Shown: positions 18,349 through 26,115 of the stretch, in pieces | How the letters are laid out: the number at the start of each line of letters is the position of its first letter | Position numbering within the stretch: the first letter of the stretch is position 1 | Assembly (NCBI GenBank): GCA_910576345.1 | Contig: CAJTIT010000006.1 | Coordinates: forward strand, 46,268 to 110,267 | Reading direction: 5' to 3' | Origin: Erysipelotrichales bacterium | GTDB taxonomy: Bacteria > Bacillota_I > Bacilli_A > Erysipelotrichales > Erysipelotrichaceae | Length of the DNA: 64,000 nucleotides | Notes under the pieces: model-generated | Database searches by the model: none | Told to the model about the DNA's origin: nothing | The model's input: only the letters and a program-made list of their open reading frames with translations | Translations under genes and position numbers: made by a program

Positions 18349-18909
18349 ATGACGATACAGGAATTTTTGATTGTTTGGAAAGATGTTGGCTTGATCCTTT
18401 ATTCCATTTTAAAAGCATTCTTACCGCTGCCTTCTTTAGAAGTGATTTTGGTACCGCTTGTTTTAAATGAACCTGATAAATGGGTTTTGTATTCTTTGGA
18501 AGGTGCGCTCGGTACGTTTATCGGCGGAGGCATCGGCTATTTCATTGCTTATAAGTTGGGAAGAAAGGCGTTTTTGCATTTGGCCAGTGAAGAAGATGTA
18601 GAAAAAGGCGAAGATTTAATGAACCGTTATGGCATTTGGGCAGTGTTCATTGGAGGTATCACGCCGATTCCAGATTTTTTATTGGCCTATTTGGCAGGCT
18701 TTACCCATATGCGTTTTTCATCGTTTGCCTTATGTGATGCGTTTGCCAGGTTGTTACGATCATTGTTGATCTGTTTTTGCTTAATGGAATTGGGCAGAGT
18801 GATTCATATCGATTGGTTTGGAACCGTGTTTTCTTTGTTGATTCTATTCTGGATGATAATACGCTGGATCCTTCAAAAGCGGCGGCTTTCCAACAAAGAT
18901 ACAAAGTAG
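18349..18909 (+). CDS. DedA/VTT-domain membrane protein (YqaA-like)
   Basis: 186 residues with five or six membrane helices. The VTT/SNARE-associated signature is present: a re-entrant GALGTFIGGGIGYFIAYKLG region and FIGGITPIPDFLLAYLAGF. DedA-family proteins act in membrane lipid turnover, including undecaprenyl phosphate recycling in some branches. GAGGGG lies 5 nt before the ATG. It overlaps the 3' end of the convergent amidotransferase gene by 37 nt. Confidence 0.78.
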   Translation: MTIQEFLIVWKDVGLILYSILKAFLPLPSLEVILVPLVLNEPDKWVLYSLEGALGTFIGGGIGYFIAYKLGRKAFLHLASEEDVEKGEDLMNRYGIWAVFIGGITPIPDFLLAYLAGFTHMRFSSFALCDAFARLLRSLLICFCLMELGRVIHIDWFGTVFSLLILFWMIIRWILQKRRLSNKDTK

Positions 18910-19532
18910 GGAATTAATGGATCATCCGCTAATTTCTCCGGATGCCACTGTACACCGATGATTGGCAAAGTTTCATGTATAAAGGCTTCGTTGATTCCAT
19001 CTCGTGTTTTCGCCTGTATAAGCAGTGATTTGCCTAGCACGTCTATAGCTTGATGATGATAGCTGTTGACAAGTGCATTTTGTGGAAACAAGCCTGAAAA
19101 CAGTGAAGAAGATTCTATAAGAAGGGAATGCGCATGGTTGTATTCTTCATGTGAACTTTTGTCAATATCTTGTTTCAGTGTACCATGAAAATATACATTG
19201 ATGACTTGAAAACCGCGGCAGATACCTAGAATCGGCTTTTTTTCTTTTATAAACGCATCCAGCAAAGTAAAATCAAACAGATCGACAGGACGCTGATATA
19301 ATTGGGCAGAAGAATCCAACGATTGATGAAAATATGCAGCATGCAAGTCGTATCCTCCACTTAATACAAGCCCGTCACATGCTTTTGCTAAGGAAGTGAT
19401 ATTTTTTATGTCCAGCGCCATGATACAGTTTACCGGATAAGATGCGAATGCATGTAGGTAGGTTTCATTGATGAAATATTTCCATGCGTGATCCAGATAT
19501 TCCATACGTGGAGCAAACAGCAGTTGTTTCAT
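18873..19532 (-). CDS. Class I glutamine amidotransferase-like hydrolase (peptidase C26)
   Basis: 219 residues of the gamma-glutamyl-gamma-aminobutyrate hydrolase (PuuD/C26) family, a little shorter than the usual 240-250. The nucleophile Cys lies in PILGICRGFQVIN and the His-Glu pair in IGVQWHPEKL; the oxyanion LVLSGGYDLH motif is also present. It probably hydrolyses a gamma-glutamyl amide; the substrate is unknown. It is transcribed from the same intergenic region as metY, divergently. Confidence 0.82.
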   Translation of the reverse strand: MKQLLFAPRMEYLDHAWKYFINETYLHAFASYPVNCIMALDIKNITSLAKACDGLVLSGGYDLHAAYFHQSLDSSAQLYQRPVDLFDFTLLDAFIKEKKPILGICRGFQVINVYFHGTLKQDIDKSSHEEYNHAHSLLIESSSLFSGLFPQNALVNSYHHQAIDVLGKSLLIQAKTRDGINEAFIHETLPIIGVQWHPEKLADDPLIPYFVSLLESRRF

Positions 19533-19784
19533 TATATCAAGCCTCCCGTATTAATTTATGAAACGATAAAGAAAAGGTGATTTGTTTTAAAAATTATATC
19601 CCTTCTTATATCGGTGTCCAGAGTCGGTTTTTTTACTTTTTTTTGTCTGGTTTTTGAAAAATTCAAAAAATTAAAAGACATGTTTTTCTTAAATATTTAC
19701 ATATATTTTTCATATTTTAAATAATTATACCTACTTTGAATGCTGAAAATTTAAAATTTATTCAGAATTTAATCCAAAAATTTA

Positions 19785-19814
19785 TTGACATTTTCACCTG
19801 TGGTGGTGTATGAT
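19785..19814 (+). promoter_or_regulatory. Promoter of the metY-metA transcript
   Basis: TTGACA (19785-19790), 18-bp spacer, TATGAT (19809-19814). The predicted start near 19820 leaves a leader of about 220 nt. The sequence between 19533 and 19784 is very A/T-rich and shows no gene. Confidence 0.75.
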
Positions 19815-19821
19815 ATTAGCA

Positions 19822-19977
19822 GGTTGAAAGACACCTCTTGTGGCACTCTACCTAGCCTATCTTTTTCTTCCCCCACCCATATGATAGGCCTAGTATCTCC
19901 CCCAAATTTAACCAGTGGGTGCCACTCGTAGATAGATGTGAAAAGGCAGCTGAGAAATCATCCGCCTTTTTTATTTT
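19822..19977 (+). promoter_or_regulatory. Structured leader RNA with terminator upstream of metY (candidate riboswitch)
   Basis: An outer stem GTGGCAC (19840-19846)/GTGCCAC (19919-19925) encloses an inner stem CTAGCCTATC (19852-19861)/GATAGGCCTAG (19883-19893) with a C-rich loop. A terminator follows at once: AAAAGGCAG (19941 on) with CCGCCTTTT and a T run to 19977. CACCCA in the loop (19874-19879) could pair with TGGGTG at 19916-19921, which would open the outer stem. This is the arrangement of a ligand-controlled attenuator before methionine genes. It matches neither the S-box (SAM-I) core nor the T-box sequence that I know. Confidence 0.6.
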
Positions 19978-20039
19978 ATCTATTGCAGGTTATGAAAAAT
20001 ATGTGTAAAATATATCTTAAAATGGAAGGAGTTTTCACT

Positions 20040-21308
20040 ATGAACGTTGAAACGAAATGCTTACATGCAGGATATGAACCAAAGAACGGTGAGCCAAGAA
20101 CGTTACCGATTTATCAAAGTACCACTTATAAATATGATTCCACAGAATATGTAGGTCAGCTTTTTGATTTAAGTGTGGAAGGTCATATGTATTCCAGAAT
20201 TTCCAATCCAACAGTGGAAGCCGTAGAGAAAAAGATTGCGGCTTTAGAAGGTGGCGTAGGGGCGCTTTGTACAACTTCTGGTCAGGCTGCTACTTTTATC
20301 GCATTATTGAATCTTTTAAAGAGCGGTGATCATTTTGTGTCGTCTTCTACGATCTATGGGGGAACGATCAATTTGTTTTCCATCACATTGAAAAAATTTG
20401 GCATCGATGTGACCTTTGTTGATCCAGATGCATCAAAGGAGGAATTGCATAAGGCATTTCGTGAGAATACGAAAGCAATGTTTGGAGAAATCATGGCGAA
20501 TCCGGCTATGAACGTATTGGATGTGGAAAAATTTGCGGAAATAGCACATGCACATGATGTTCCTTTGATCATTGACAATACGTTCGCGACTCCGTATTTA
20601 TGCCGTCCGTTTGATTTTGGCGCAGATATTATTATTCATTCTACCACTAAGTATATGGATGGTCATGCATTACAGCCTGGCGGCGTGATCGTGGACAGTG
20701 GAAAATTCAATTGGAACAACGGACGATTTCCGGGTCTGACGACACCGGATGAATCCTATCATGGCATTGTTTATACTGAGAGTTTCAAAGAAAGTGCATA
20801 TATTACGAAGGCACGTGTACAACTGATGCGTGATCTAGGCTGTTATCCTTCAGCACATGCCGCATTCTTGTTAAATCTAGGTTTGGAAACTTTAGCGGTT
20901 AGAATGGATAAGCATTGTGCCAATGCGCAAAAAGTCGCTGAATTTTTAAAAGAACAACCAGATGTGGAGTTCATCCATTATCCGGGATTGTTTGATGATC
21001 CTTACCATGCATTAAAAGAAAAATATCTTCCCAATGGCTGTAGTGGCGTGATATCCTTTTCTATCAAAGGTGGAAGAGAGCGTGCAGCGGCTTTTATCGA
21101 TCATTTGAAACTGGTTTCTTTGGAAGTGCATGTAGCGGATATTCGCACCTGTGTTTTGCATCCGGCAACTTCTACGCATCGTCAGCTGAGTGATGAGCAA
21201 TTGATTCAAGCCGGAATCACACCGGGTCTGATTCGTTTGTCTTGCGGCATTGAGCATGTGGATGATATTCTGGAAGATTTGAAAGGCGCTTTTGCGAAAA
21301 TCGCATAA
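20040..21308 (+). CDS. metY: O-acetylhomoserine sulfhydrylase MetY
   Basis: A 422-residue member of the Cys/Met metabolism PLP family, with the length typical of O-acetylhomoserine aminocarboxypropyltransferase. The PLP lysine is in IHSTTKYMDGHALQPGG, and the substrate-binding SRISNPTV and ATSTHRQLS segments are present. It makes homocysteine from O-acetylhomoserine and sulfide, matching the acetyl-type MetA encoded next. ATG 20040 has GGAAGGAG upstream; longer in-frame starts fall within the leader RNA. The stop overlaps the metA start by one base. Confidence 0.92.
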   Translation: MNVETKCLHAGYEPKNGEPRTLPIYQSTTYKYDSTEYVGQLFDLSVEGHMYSRISNPTVEAVEKKIAALEGGVGALCTTSGQAATFIALLNLLKSGDHFVSSSTIYGGTINLFSITLKKFGIDVTFVDPDASKEELHKAFRENTKAMFGEIMANPAMNVLDVEKFAEIAHAHDVPLIIDNTFATPYLCRPFDFGADIIIHSTTKYMDGHALQPGGVIVDSGKFNWNNGRFPGLTTPDESYHGIVYTESFKESAYITKARVQLMRDLGCYPSAHAAFLLNLGLETLAVRMDKHCANAQKVAEFLKEQPDVEFIHYPGLFDDPYHALKEKYLPNGCSGVISFSIKGGRERAAAFIDHLKLVSLEVHVADIRTCVLHPATSTHRQLSDEQLIQAGITPGLIRLSCGIEHVDDILEDLKGAFAKIA

Positions 21309-22228
21309 TGCCAATCAATATACCAAGTGATCTTCCGGCCAAGGGAATATTGGAAGGCGAGAAGATTTTTGCGCTGGAAGAAGATGTCGCCAAGAAACAA
21401 GATATTCGTCCATTAACCGTTGCTATTTTAAATTTGATGCCAAAAAAAATTGAAACAGAGACGCAGATTTTACGATTAATCAGTAAGTCTCCTTTACAGG
21501 TAGATATTGATTTTATGATGATTTCTTCTCATAAATCAAAAAATACAAGTGAAGATCATCTGGTGAAATTTTATGATGATTTTTCCTTGTTCAAGAATAA
21601 ATATTATGATGCCTTGATCATTACCGGTGCACCGGTCGAACATCTTCCGTTTGAAGAAGTGGATTATTGGAAAGAATTATGCGAAATTATGGATTGGAGC
21701 AGACATCATGTATTTTCTGTTTTGCATATCTGTTGGGGTGCACAGGCTGGATTGTATTATCATTACGGTATTCAAAAGCATTTGTTAAAAGAAAAAATGT
21801 TTGGAGTTTTTCCACAGCGATTATGTGATGAATATAATTTTTTGACCAACGGATTTGATGAAATACATATGACTCCACATTCCCGCCATACCGGAATCGA
21901 TGAGAAAGCATTGGCGGATGTGAAAGAATTATCAGTTCTTTCAGAAAGTTTCGTTTCAGGCACCAATATTTGCGCTAGAAAAGATTTTCGTCAAATCTTT
22001 ATTCTTGGTCATTTAGAGTATGGCGTTGAAACTCTTGCACAAGAGTATTTCCGGGACAAGGAAGCAGGAAAGCCAATCCATATTCCTTGTAACTATTTTC
22101 CGGATGATGATCCTTGTAAGGAACCGATATTGACATGGCGTTCACATGCGAATCTGTTATATCGTAATTGGCTCAACTATGTTTATCAAATGACTCCATA
22201 TGACTTGCATAAAATTGAAGCGTTATAA
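21308..22228 (+). CDS. metA: Homoserine O-acetyltransferase MetA
   Basis: A 306-residue MetA (MetAA). The nucleophile Cys is in LHICWGAQAGL, and His and Glu of the triad are in ILGHLEYG. In this family the residue after GAPV/GAPL sets acyl-donor choice: E. coli has Gly (succinyl-CoA), while acetyl-CoA users have Glu. Here the motif reads GAPVEHLPFE, so the enzyme should be an acetyltransferase, consistent with metY directly upstream. The pair forms a short route from homoserine to homocysteine. Confidence 0.93.
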   Translation: MPINIPSDLPAKGILEGEKIFALEEDVAKKQDIRPLTVAILNLMPKKIETETQILRLISKSPLQVDIDFMMISSHKSKNTSEDHLVKFYDDFSLFKNKYYDALIITGAPVEHLPFEEVDYWKELCEIMDWSRHHVFSVLHICWGAQAGLYYHYGIQKHLLKEKMFGVFPQRLCDEYNFLTNGFDEIHMTPHSRHTGIDEKALADVKELSVLSESFVSGTNICARKDFRQIFILGHLEYGVETLAQEYFRDKEAGKPIHIPCNYFPDDDPCKEPILTWRSHANLLYRNWLNYVYQMTPYDLHKIEAL

Positions 22229-22234
22229 AATAAA

Positions 22235-22278
22235 AACTATGCGATTTTACTGTATAAAGCAGGGCATAGTTTTTTTTA
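22235..22278 (+). terminator. Intrinsic terminator of metY-metA
   Basis: AACTATGC/GCATAGTT stem followed by a run of eight T. Confidence 0.85.
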
Positions 22279-22399
22279 CGGGAATTAGGATCAAGGAGAA
22301 CAAGATGTAAGTTCTGCGATAAAACGATTTATTGTATGTATAATGTAACATGAATCTATTGAATGGTTAAGCAGAATTTGATTGTTTGATTTTCAATGT

Positions 22400-23344
22400 T
22401 TATTCTTCAAATAAACGTCCTTGCCAAGTGTTTCTTCGTTTCATTTCTTTGTCAATTTCATTTAAAACAATGACTTTTTTTCTGGTCCACTCTGGCGCAA
22501 TCAGATCCTTTTGAATGCCGTCACCAGTCAAGCGCTGTATGATCATATGCATCGGTAAAACCTCTAATTGTGATATCACAATATCGACATATTCCTCCCT
22601 TGTAAGAAGAGGGAAAGGAAGATGGATATAGGTGTTTCCCAAAACGGTATGTTTCATTAGATGCAACATGTGAATTTTCAACGCATGGATGTTCAGTTTG
22701 CCCATTGCATTTGCGGACGCAAGCATCATATCTTTGGATTCATTTGGAAGGCCGTTGATCAGATGAACGCATATCTTTATATTGGTATTTGACAAACGAT
22801 TTACACAATCCACAAATTGTGCATATGTATGACCACGATTCAACTGTTTCGCTGTTTCATCATGCATGGTTTGAAGCCCCAATTCAATCCAAATATCCTT
22901 TTTTCTGCTTAATTCATGAAGATAAGCAATTTTATCATCTTCCAAACAATCCGCTCTTGTCGCAATGCTCAAGGCTATAACATCATCACGTACGACAAAT
23001 GGTTCAAACGTTTCTTTCAATACGGAAAGTGGGGCATATGTATTCGTATATGCTTGAAAATACGCCATGGCTTTGCCATATGGCCATTTCTGGCGCATAC
23101 GTATCACACCTGTTTGAAATTGCGTGAAAAGATCATCTTGTTTATCACCGGCACATTCGCCGCTGCCAAGACTGCCGCAAAATGTACAGCCGCCAACACC
23201 GCATACGCCATCTCTGTTTGGACATGAGAAATCAGCGTTTAAGGCAACTTTAAAAACTTTTTCATGATAGGTGTGTTTTAAATACGTATTCCAAGTATAA
23301 TAGCGTTTATTGTCATCACTGTATGGAAAAGGATTATAGAACAT
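22400..23344 (-). CDS. TIGR01212-family radical SAM protein (YtqA-like)
   Basis: 314 residues. The N-terminal Cys cluster lies in DFSCPNRDGVCGVGGCTFCG, the arrangement of the YtqA/YhcC group of radical SAM proteins, and the LGLQTMHDETAKQLNRGHTY segment is typical. The family has been linked to tRNA modification, but its reaction is not settled. It is a single minus-strand gene with its 3' end facing the metA terminator; the upstream region to 23484 is short and A/T-rich. Confidence 0.85.
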   Translation of the reverse strand: MFYNPFPYSDDNKRYYTWNTYLKHTYHEKVFKVALNADFSCPNRDGVCGVGGCTFCGSLGSGECAGDKQDDLFTQFQTGVIRMRQKWPYGKAMAYFQAYTNTYAPLSVLKETFEPFVVRDDVIALSIATRADCLEDDKIAYLHELSRKKDIWIELGLQTMHDETAKQLNRGHTYAQFVDCVNRLSNTNIKICVHLINGLPNESKDMMLASANAMGKLNIHALKIHMLHLMKHTVLGNTYIHLPFPLLTREEYVDIVISQLEVLPMHMIIQRLTGDGIQKDLIAPEWTRKKVIVLNEIDKEMKRRNTWQGRLFEE

Positions 23345-23483
23345 AAAATCACCGTATACTATTGTATCATAAAAACGATCGATGATTTTATAATTACCAT
23401 AAGTTATAATTGAAGATCATGAAAAAAGATTGTGTTTTTTCATTATTATGAGATAATAATAATATGAATTAAAGGTTTGATGA

Positions 23484-24170
23484 ATGATGAAAACAATGAA
23501 ACGAACAGTGCAGTGCGGATCTTATCCGATTCATTATACGCTGATTATAAAAAAAGTAAAAAATATCAATATGCATATAGAATGGAACGGAGAAATAATT
23601 GTCAGTGCCAATGCTTATGTTCCAATCAGCCACATCGATGCATTTGTATCGGGTAAAATTGAATGGATTTTAAAACAACAGGAACAAATGTTAAAGAGAA
23701 ACACACAAATTCTTCAATCGGAAAATGAATTGATGCTATTGGGAAAAATGCGCAGAATAGAATACAAAATAAGTAATTTTGAGCGTGTGAGCTATGATGA
23801 AGAATGTGTGTATGTCACAATGAAATCAAATTCAAACAAACAGAAAGTCATACAAACTTTTCTTGATAAATTATGTAAAGACATCTTCTATGATATTGCC
23901 ATACAAACGCATCAAGAACTTCATGATTATGTGATTGTGTTTCCAACGATTAAATGCAGAACGATGACTTCACGATGGGGAAGCTGTATTCCTGCCAAGC
24001 ATTCTATAACACTGAACAAAAAAATGATTCATTATCCAATCCCCTTCATTGAATATGTGATTCTACATGAATTCGTTCATTTTATTCAGCCGAATCATTC
24101 CAAAGCTTTCTACCATATCATTGAGCATCATATGCCGGATTATAAAGCAAGAATAAAGCTTGCTCAATAA
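23484..24170 (+). CDS. YgjP-type zinc metallopeptidase (DUF45)
   Basis: 228 residues. The C-terminal zinc-binding motif HEFVHFIQPNHSKAFY gives HExxH plus a downstream His, preceded by the SRWGSC motif characteristic of the YgjP/DUF45 family. Such M48-like proteins are intracellular; their substrate is unknown. ATG 23484 has AAAGG 8 nt upstream. It stands alone with no clear operon partner. Confidence 0.82.
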   Translation: MMKTMKRTVQCGSYPIHYTLIIKKVKNINMHIEWNGEIIVSANAYVPISHIDAFVSGKIEWILKQQEQMLKRNTQILQSENELMLLGKMRRIEYKISNFERVSYDEECVYVTMKSNSNKQKVIQTFLDKLCKDIFYDIAIQTHQELHDYVIVFPTIKCRTMTSRWGSCIPAKHSITLNKKMIHYPIPFIEYVILHEFVHFIQPNHSKAFYHIIEHHMPDYKARIKLAQ

Positions 24171-24207
24171 ACACTAGGATTAAAAACAGGAGTACCTATA
24201 TAAAACT

Positions 24208-24528
24208 ATGTTCGCAAATGTGCCTAGAATTATTACTTCGGATACACATATTGAAAAGAATTTTATTTATTCACAAGCACATCGTGCGTTTTATCAAGAA
24301 CATGTTGGCAAATTTTTTATATTCGATGTTGCATTTCAAAAATGGCTGAAACAAAATGTCGGTAAGACCTATCAACAAAACCGTCGTGAAACGCCGGTAA
24401 CGCTAAGTGTGTATGCAAAGTCGTTAAAAGACACATATGCATCAGTATCGCAACGAATGAATGAGTTAATGATGGGTTTCGTGAAGATGAACGGCAACAG
24501 TTTGAGAAAAATCTTGAAAAAATCTTAA
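24208..24528 (+). CDS. Probably broken gene; N-terminus resembles DUF6434/SAP-type proteins
   Basis: 106 codons. The first 55 residues (HRAFYQEHVGKFFIFDVAFQ, WLKQNVGKTY) resemble the start of DUF6434 proteins as I remember them, but the rest does not. In a different frame, bases 24471-24560 read like a helical regulator tail (FREDERQQFEKNLEKILNSL), ending just before the next gene. This looks like a junction between two gene fragments or a frameshifted gene. AGGAG lies 14 nt before the ATG, which is too far. It may not be functional. Confidence 0.35.
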   Translation: MFANVPRIITSDTHIEKNFIYSQAHRAFYQEHVGKFFIFDVAFQKWLKQNVGKTYQQNRRETPVTLSVYAKSLKDTYASVSQRMNELMMGFVKMNGNSLRKILKKS

Positions 24529-24567
24529 ATTCACTTACAATGTATGAGAAAGAAAGGAATGTAACAT

Positions 24568-24996
24568 ATGGTAACGAGAAAGCAACTGATGGAATTTATG
24601 GGGAAACAGAAGACGGTGATGATTTGTTCCGTAGATGAAGATGGCTATCCCAATGCTAAGGCGATGTTTTCACCAAGGAAGATTGAAAACGATTACTTTT
24701 ATTTTTCAAGCAATGTATCTGCTAAGCGTACAGCACAATATCTTCAAAATCCTTATGCATGCATCTATGCGTATCAAAAAGGACGTTTTCGCTATGAAGG
24801 ATGGATGCTGATTGGTGAAATGAAGATATTGACAGATCAAGAGTCGAAAAAGGATAATTGGCAAATAGGCGATAGACTATACTATAAACAAGGAGTCAAT
24901 GATCCGGATTATTGCGTTTATCGTTTCAAAGCCATCAGAGGAAGACGATATATCGATTTAAAAAGTGAAGATTTCGTAATGGATGAATTGGAATAA
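24568..24996 (+). CDS. Pyridoxamine 5'-phosphate oxidase-family flavin protein
   Basis: 142 residues forming the split-barrel FMN-binding fold. Family features are the VMICSVDEDGYPNAKAMF strand pair, YFSSNVSAKRTAQYLQNP and a C-terminal YRFKAIRGRRYIDL strand. It is shorter than true PdxH, so it is best described as a general FMN-binding or pyridoxamine-oxidase-like protein of unknown substrate. AAAGGA lies 9 nt before the ATG. A bidirectional terminator separates it from the convergent aro genes. Confidence 0.8.
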   Translation: MVTRKQLMEFMGKQKTVMICSVDEDGYPNAKAMFSPRKIENDYFYFSSNVSAKRTAQYLQNPYACIYAYQKGRFRYEGWMLIGEMKILTDQESKKDNWQIGDRLYYKQGVNDPDYCVYRFKAIRGRRYIDLKSEDFVMDELE

Positions 24997-25030
24997 TTTC
25001 GATTATTTTCATAAATTCGACGTTTCATTG

Positions 25031-25079
25031 AAAAAGCAATCACGATTCCATAGGACAATGGATCGTCATTGCTTTTTTA
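25031..25079. terminator. Bidirectional intrinsic terminator
   Basis: A long stem pairs AAAAAGCAATCACGATTCCAT with ATGGATCGTCATTGCTTTTTT (two mismatches). It has a T run on both strands, so it serves the gene at 24568 and the minus-strand aro operon. Confidence 0.85.
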
Positions 25080-26096
25080 TTACATATCTCTGCCAATTAC
25101 TTGGGCAATTTTTTTGCCTTTTTCGATCACGGTTGCAAATCGCTCTGGTTTCAAAGACTGTGCGCCATCGGACCATGCGCATTCCGGATCATTATGCACT
25201 TCAATGATGAGACCATCCGCGCCTGCGGCAATCGCAGCCAATGACATAGATTCAATTAATTTCCAATCACCGGTCGCATGACTTGGGTCAATGATAATCG
25301 GTAAGTGGGTCTTTTCTTTGATAATCGGAATGACACTGAGATCCAAAGTGTTGCGTGTGTATTTTTCAAATGTGCGAATACCACGTTCACAGAAAATTAC
25401 ATTTTGATTGCCTTCGGACATAATATATTCCGCAGCCATGATCCATTCTTCAATCGTATTGGCAAGACCACGTTTTAAAAGCACCGGTTTTTGAATACGT
25501 CCTACAGCTTTTAACAAGTCGAAGTTCTGCATATTTCTGGCTCCGATTTGTATTAAATCCACATGGTCTACAAATTCTTGGATTTTGTCAATACTCATCA
25601 GTTCGGAAACGATTGGTAAGCCTGTTGTTTTTTTGGCTTTGACCATGCATTGAATGCCTTCATACCCCATACCTTGAAATGCGTAAGGGGAAGTGCGCGG
25701 TTTGTAAGCGCCCCCTCTTAACATATCCGCACCGGCAGCTTTTACATCTTTCGCGATTTCCATGATGGATGATTCACCTTCTACAGAACAAGGACCACCA
25801 ATCACAACAATTTTTTCATTGCCGCCAACTTTGATGCCGGCCACATCAATAACGGAATCTTGTGGATGAAATAAGCGATTTGCTTTTTTATATGGCGCTG
25901 CAATACGTGTGACTTCATCCACAAGTGGATTGGCACGTATTGTTTTTTCATCCAAACTTGCCGTATCCCCAACAAGACCAAAAACGTTGTAATTGTCACC
26001 TTGAATCAATGTCACATGTAGATTTCGATCCTCAAAATGTTTGATCAATTTGTCAATTTCTTGTTTTGATGCTTCTTTTTTTACTGTAATAATCAT
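25080..26096 (-). CDS. aroF: 3-deoxy-7-phosphoheptulonate synthase (DAHP synthase, type I-beta)
   Basis: 338 residues. An N-terminal ferredoxin-like (ACT-like) regulatory domain of about 90 residues precedes the TIM-barrel catalytic domain. Catalytic landmarks are VIGGPCSVEG, GGAYKPRTSPYAFQG and the metal-binding IIDPSHATGDW. It catalyses the first step of the shikimate pathway, from PEP and erythrose 4-phosphate. In relatives the N-terminal domain gives feedback control by Phe or Tyr. It is the second gene behind the aromatic attenuator at 27377-27503, 19 nt after the aroE-aroK fusion. Confidence 0.94.
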   Translation of the reverse strand: MIITVKKEASKQEIDKLIKHFEDRNLHVTLIQGDNYNVFGLVGDTASLDEKTIRANPLVDEVTRIAAPYKKANRLFHPQDSVIDVAGIKVGGNEKIVVIGGPCSVEGESSIMEIAKDVKAAGADMLRGGAYKPRTSPYAFQGMGYEGIQCMVKAKKTTGLPIVSELMSIDKIQEFVDHVDLIQIGARNMQNFDLLKAVGRIQKPVLLKRGLANTIEEWIMAAEYIMSEGNQNVIFCERGIRTFEKYTRNTLDLSVIPIIKEKTHLPIIIDPSHATGDWKLIESMSLAAIAAGADGLIIEVHNDPECAWSDGAQSLKPERFATVIEKGKKIAQVIGRDM

Positions 26097-26115
26097 AAAT
26101 TTCTCCTCTAACTTT

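Noticed and set aside
19911..19930. T-box reading of the metY leader (GTGGGTGCCACTCG)
   Set aside because: The invariant TGGNACC bulge of T-boxes is missing, there is no stem I pattern upstream, and the leader is too short; the real T-box at 31609 shows the contrast.
19951..19956. CTGAGA in the metY leader as a TPP riboswitch signature
   Set aside because: It lies in the loop of the terminator and no other TPP element is present.
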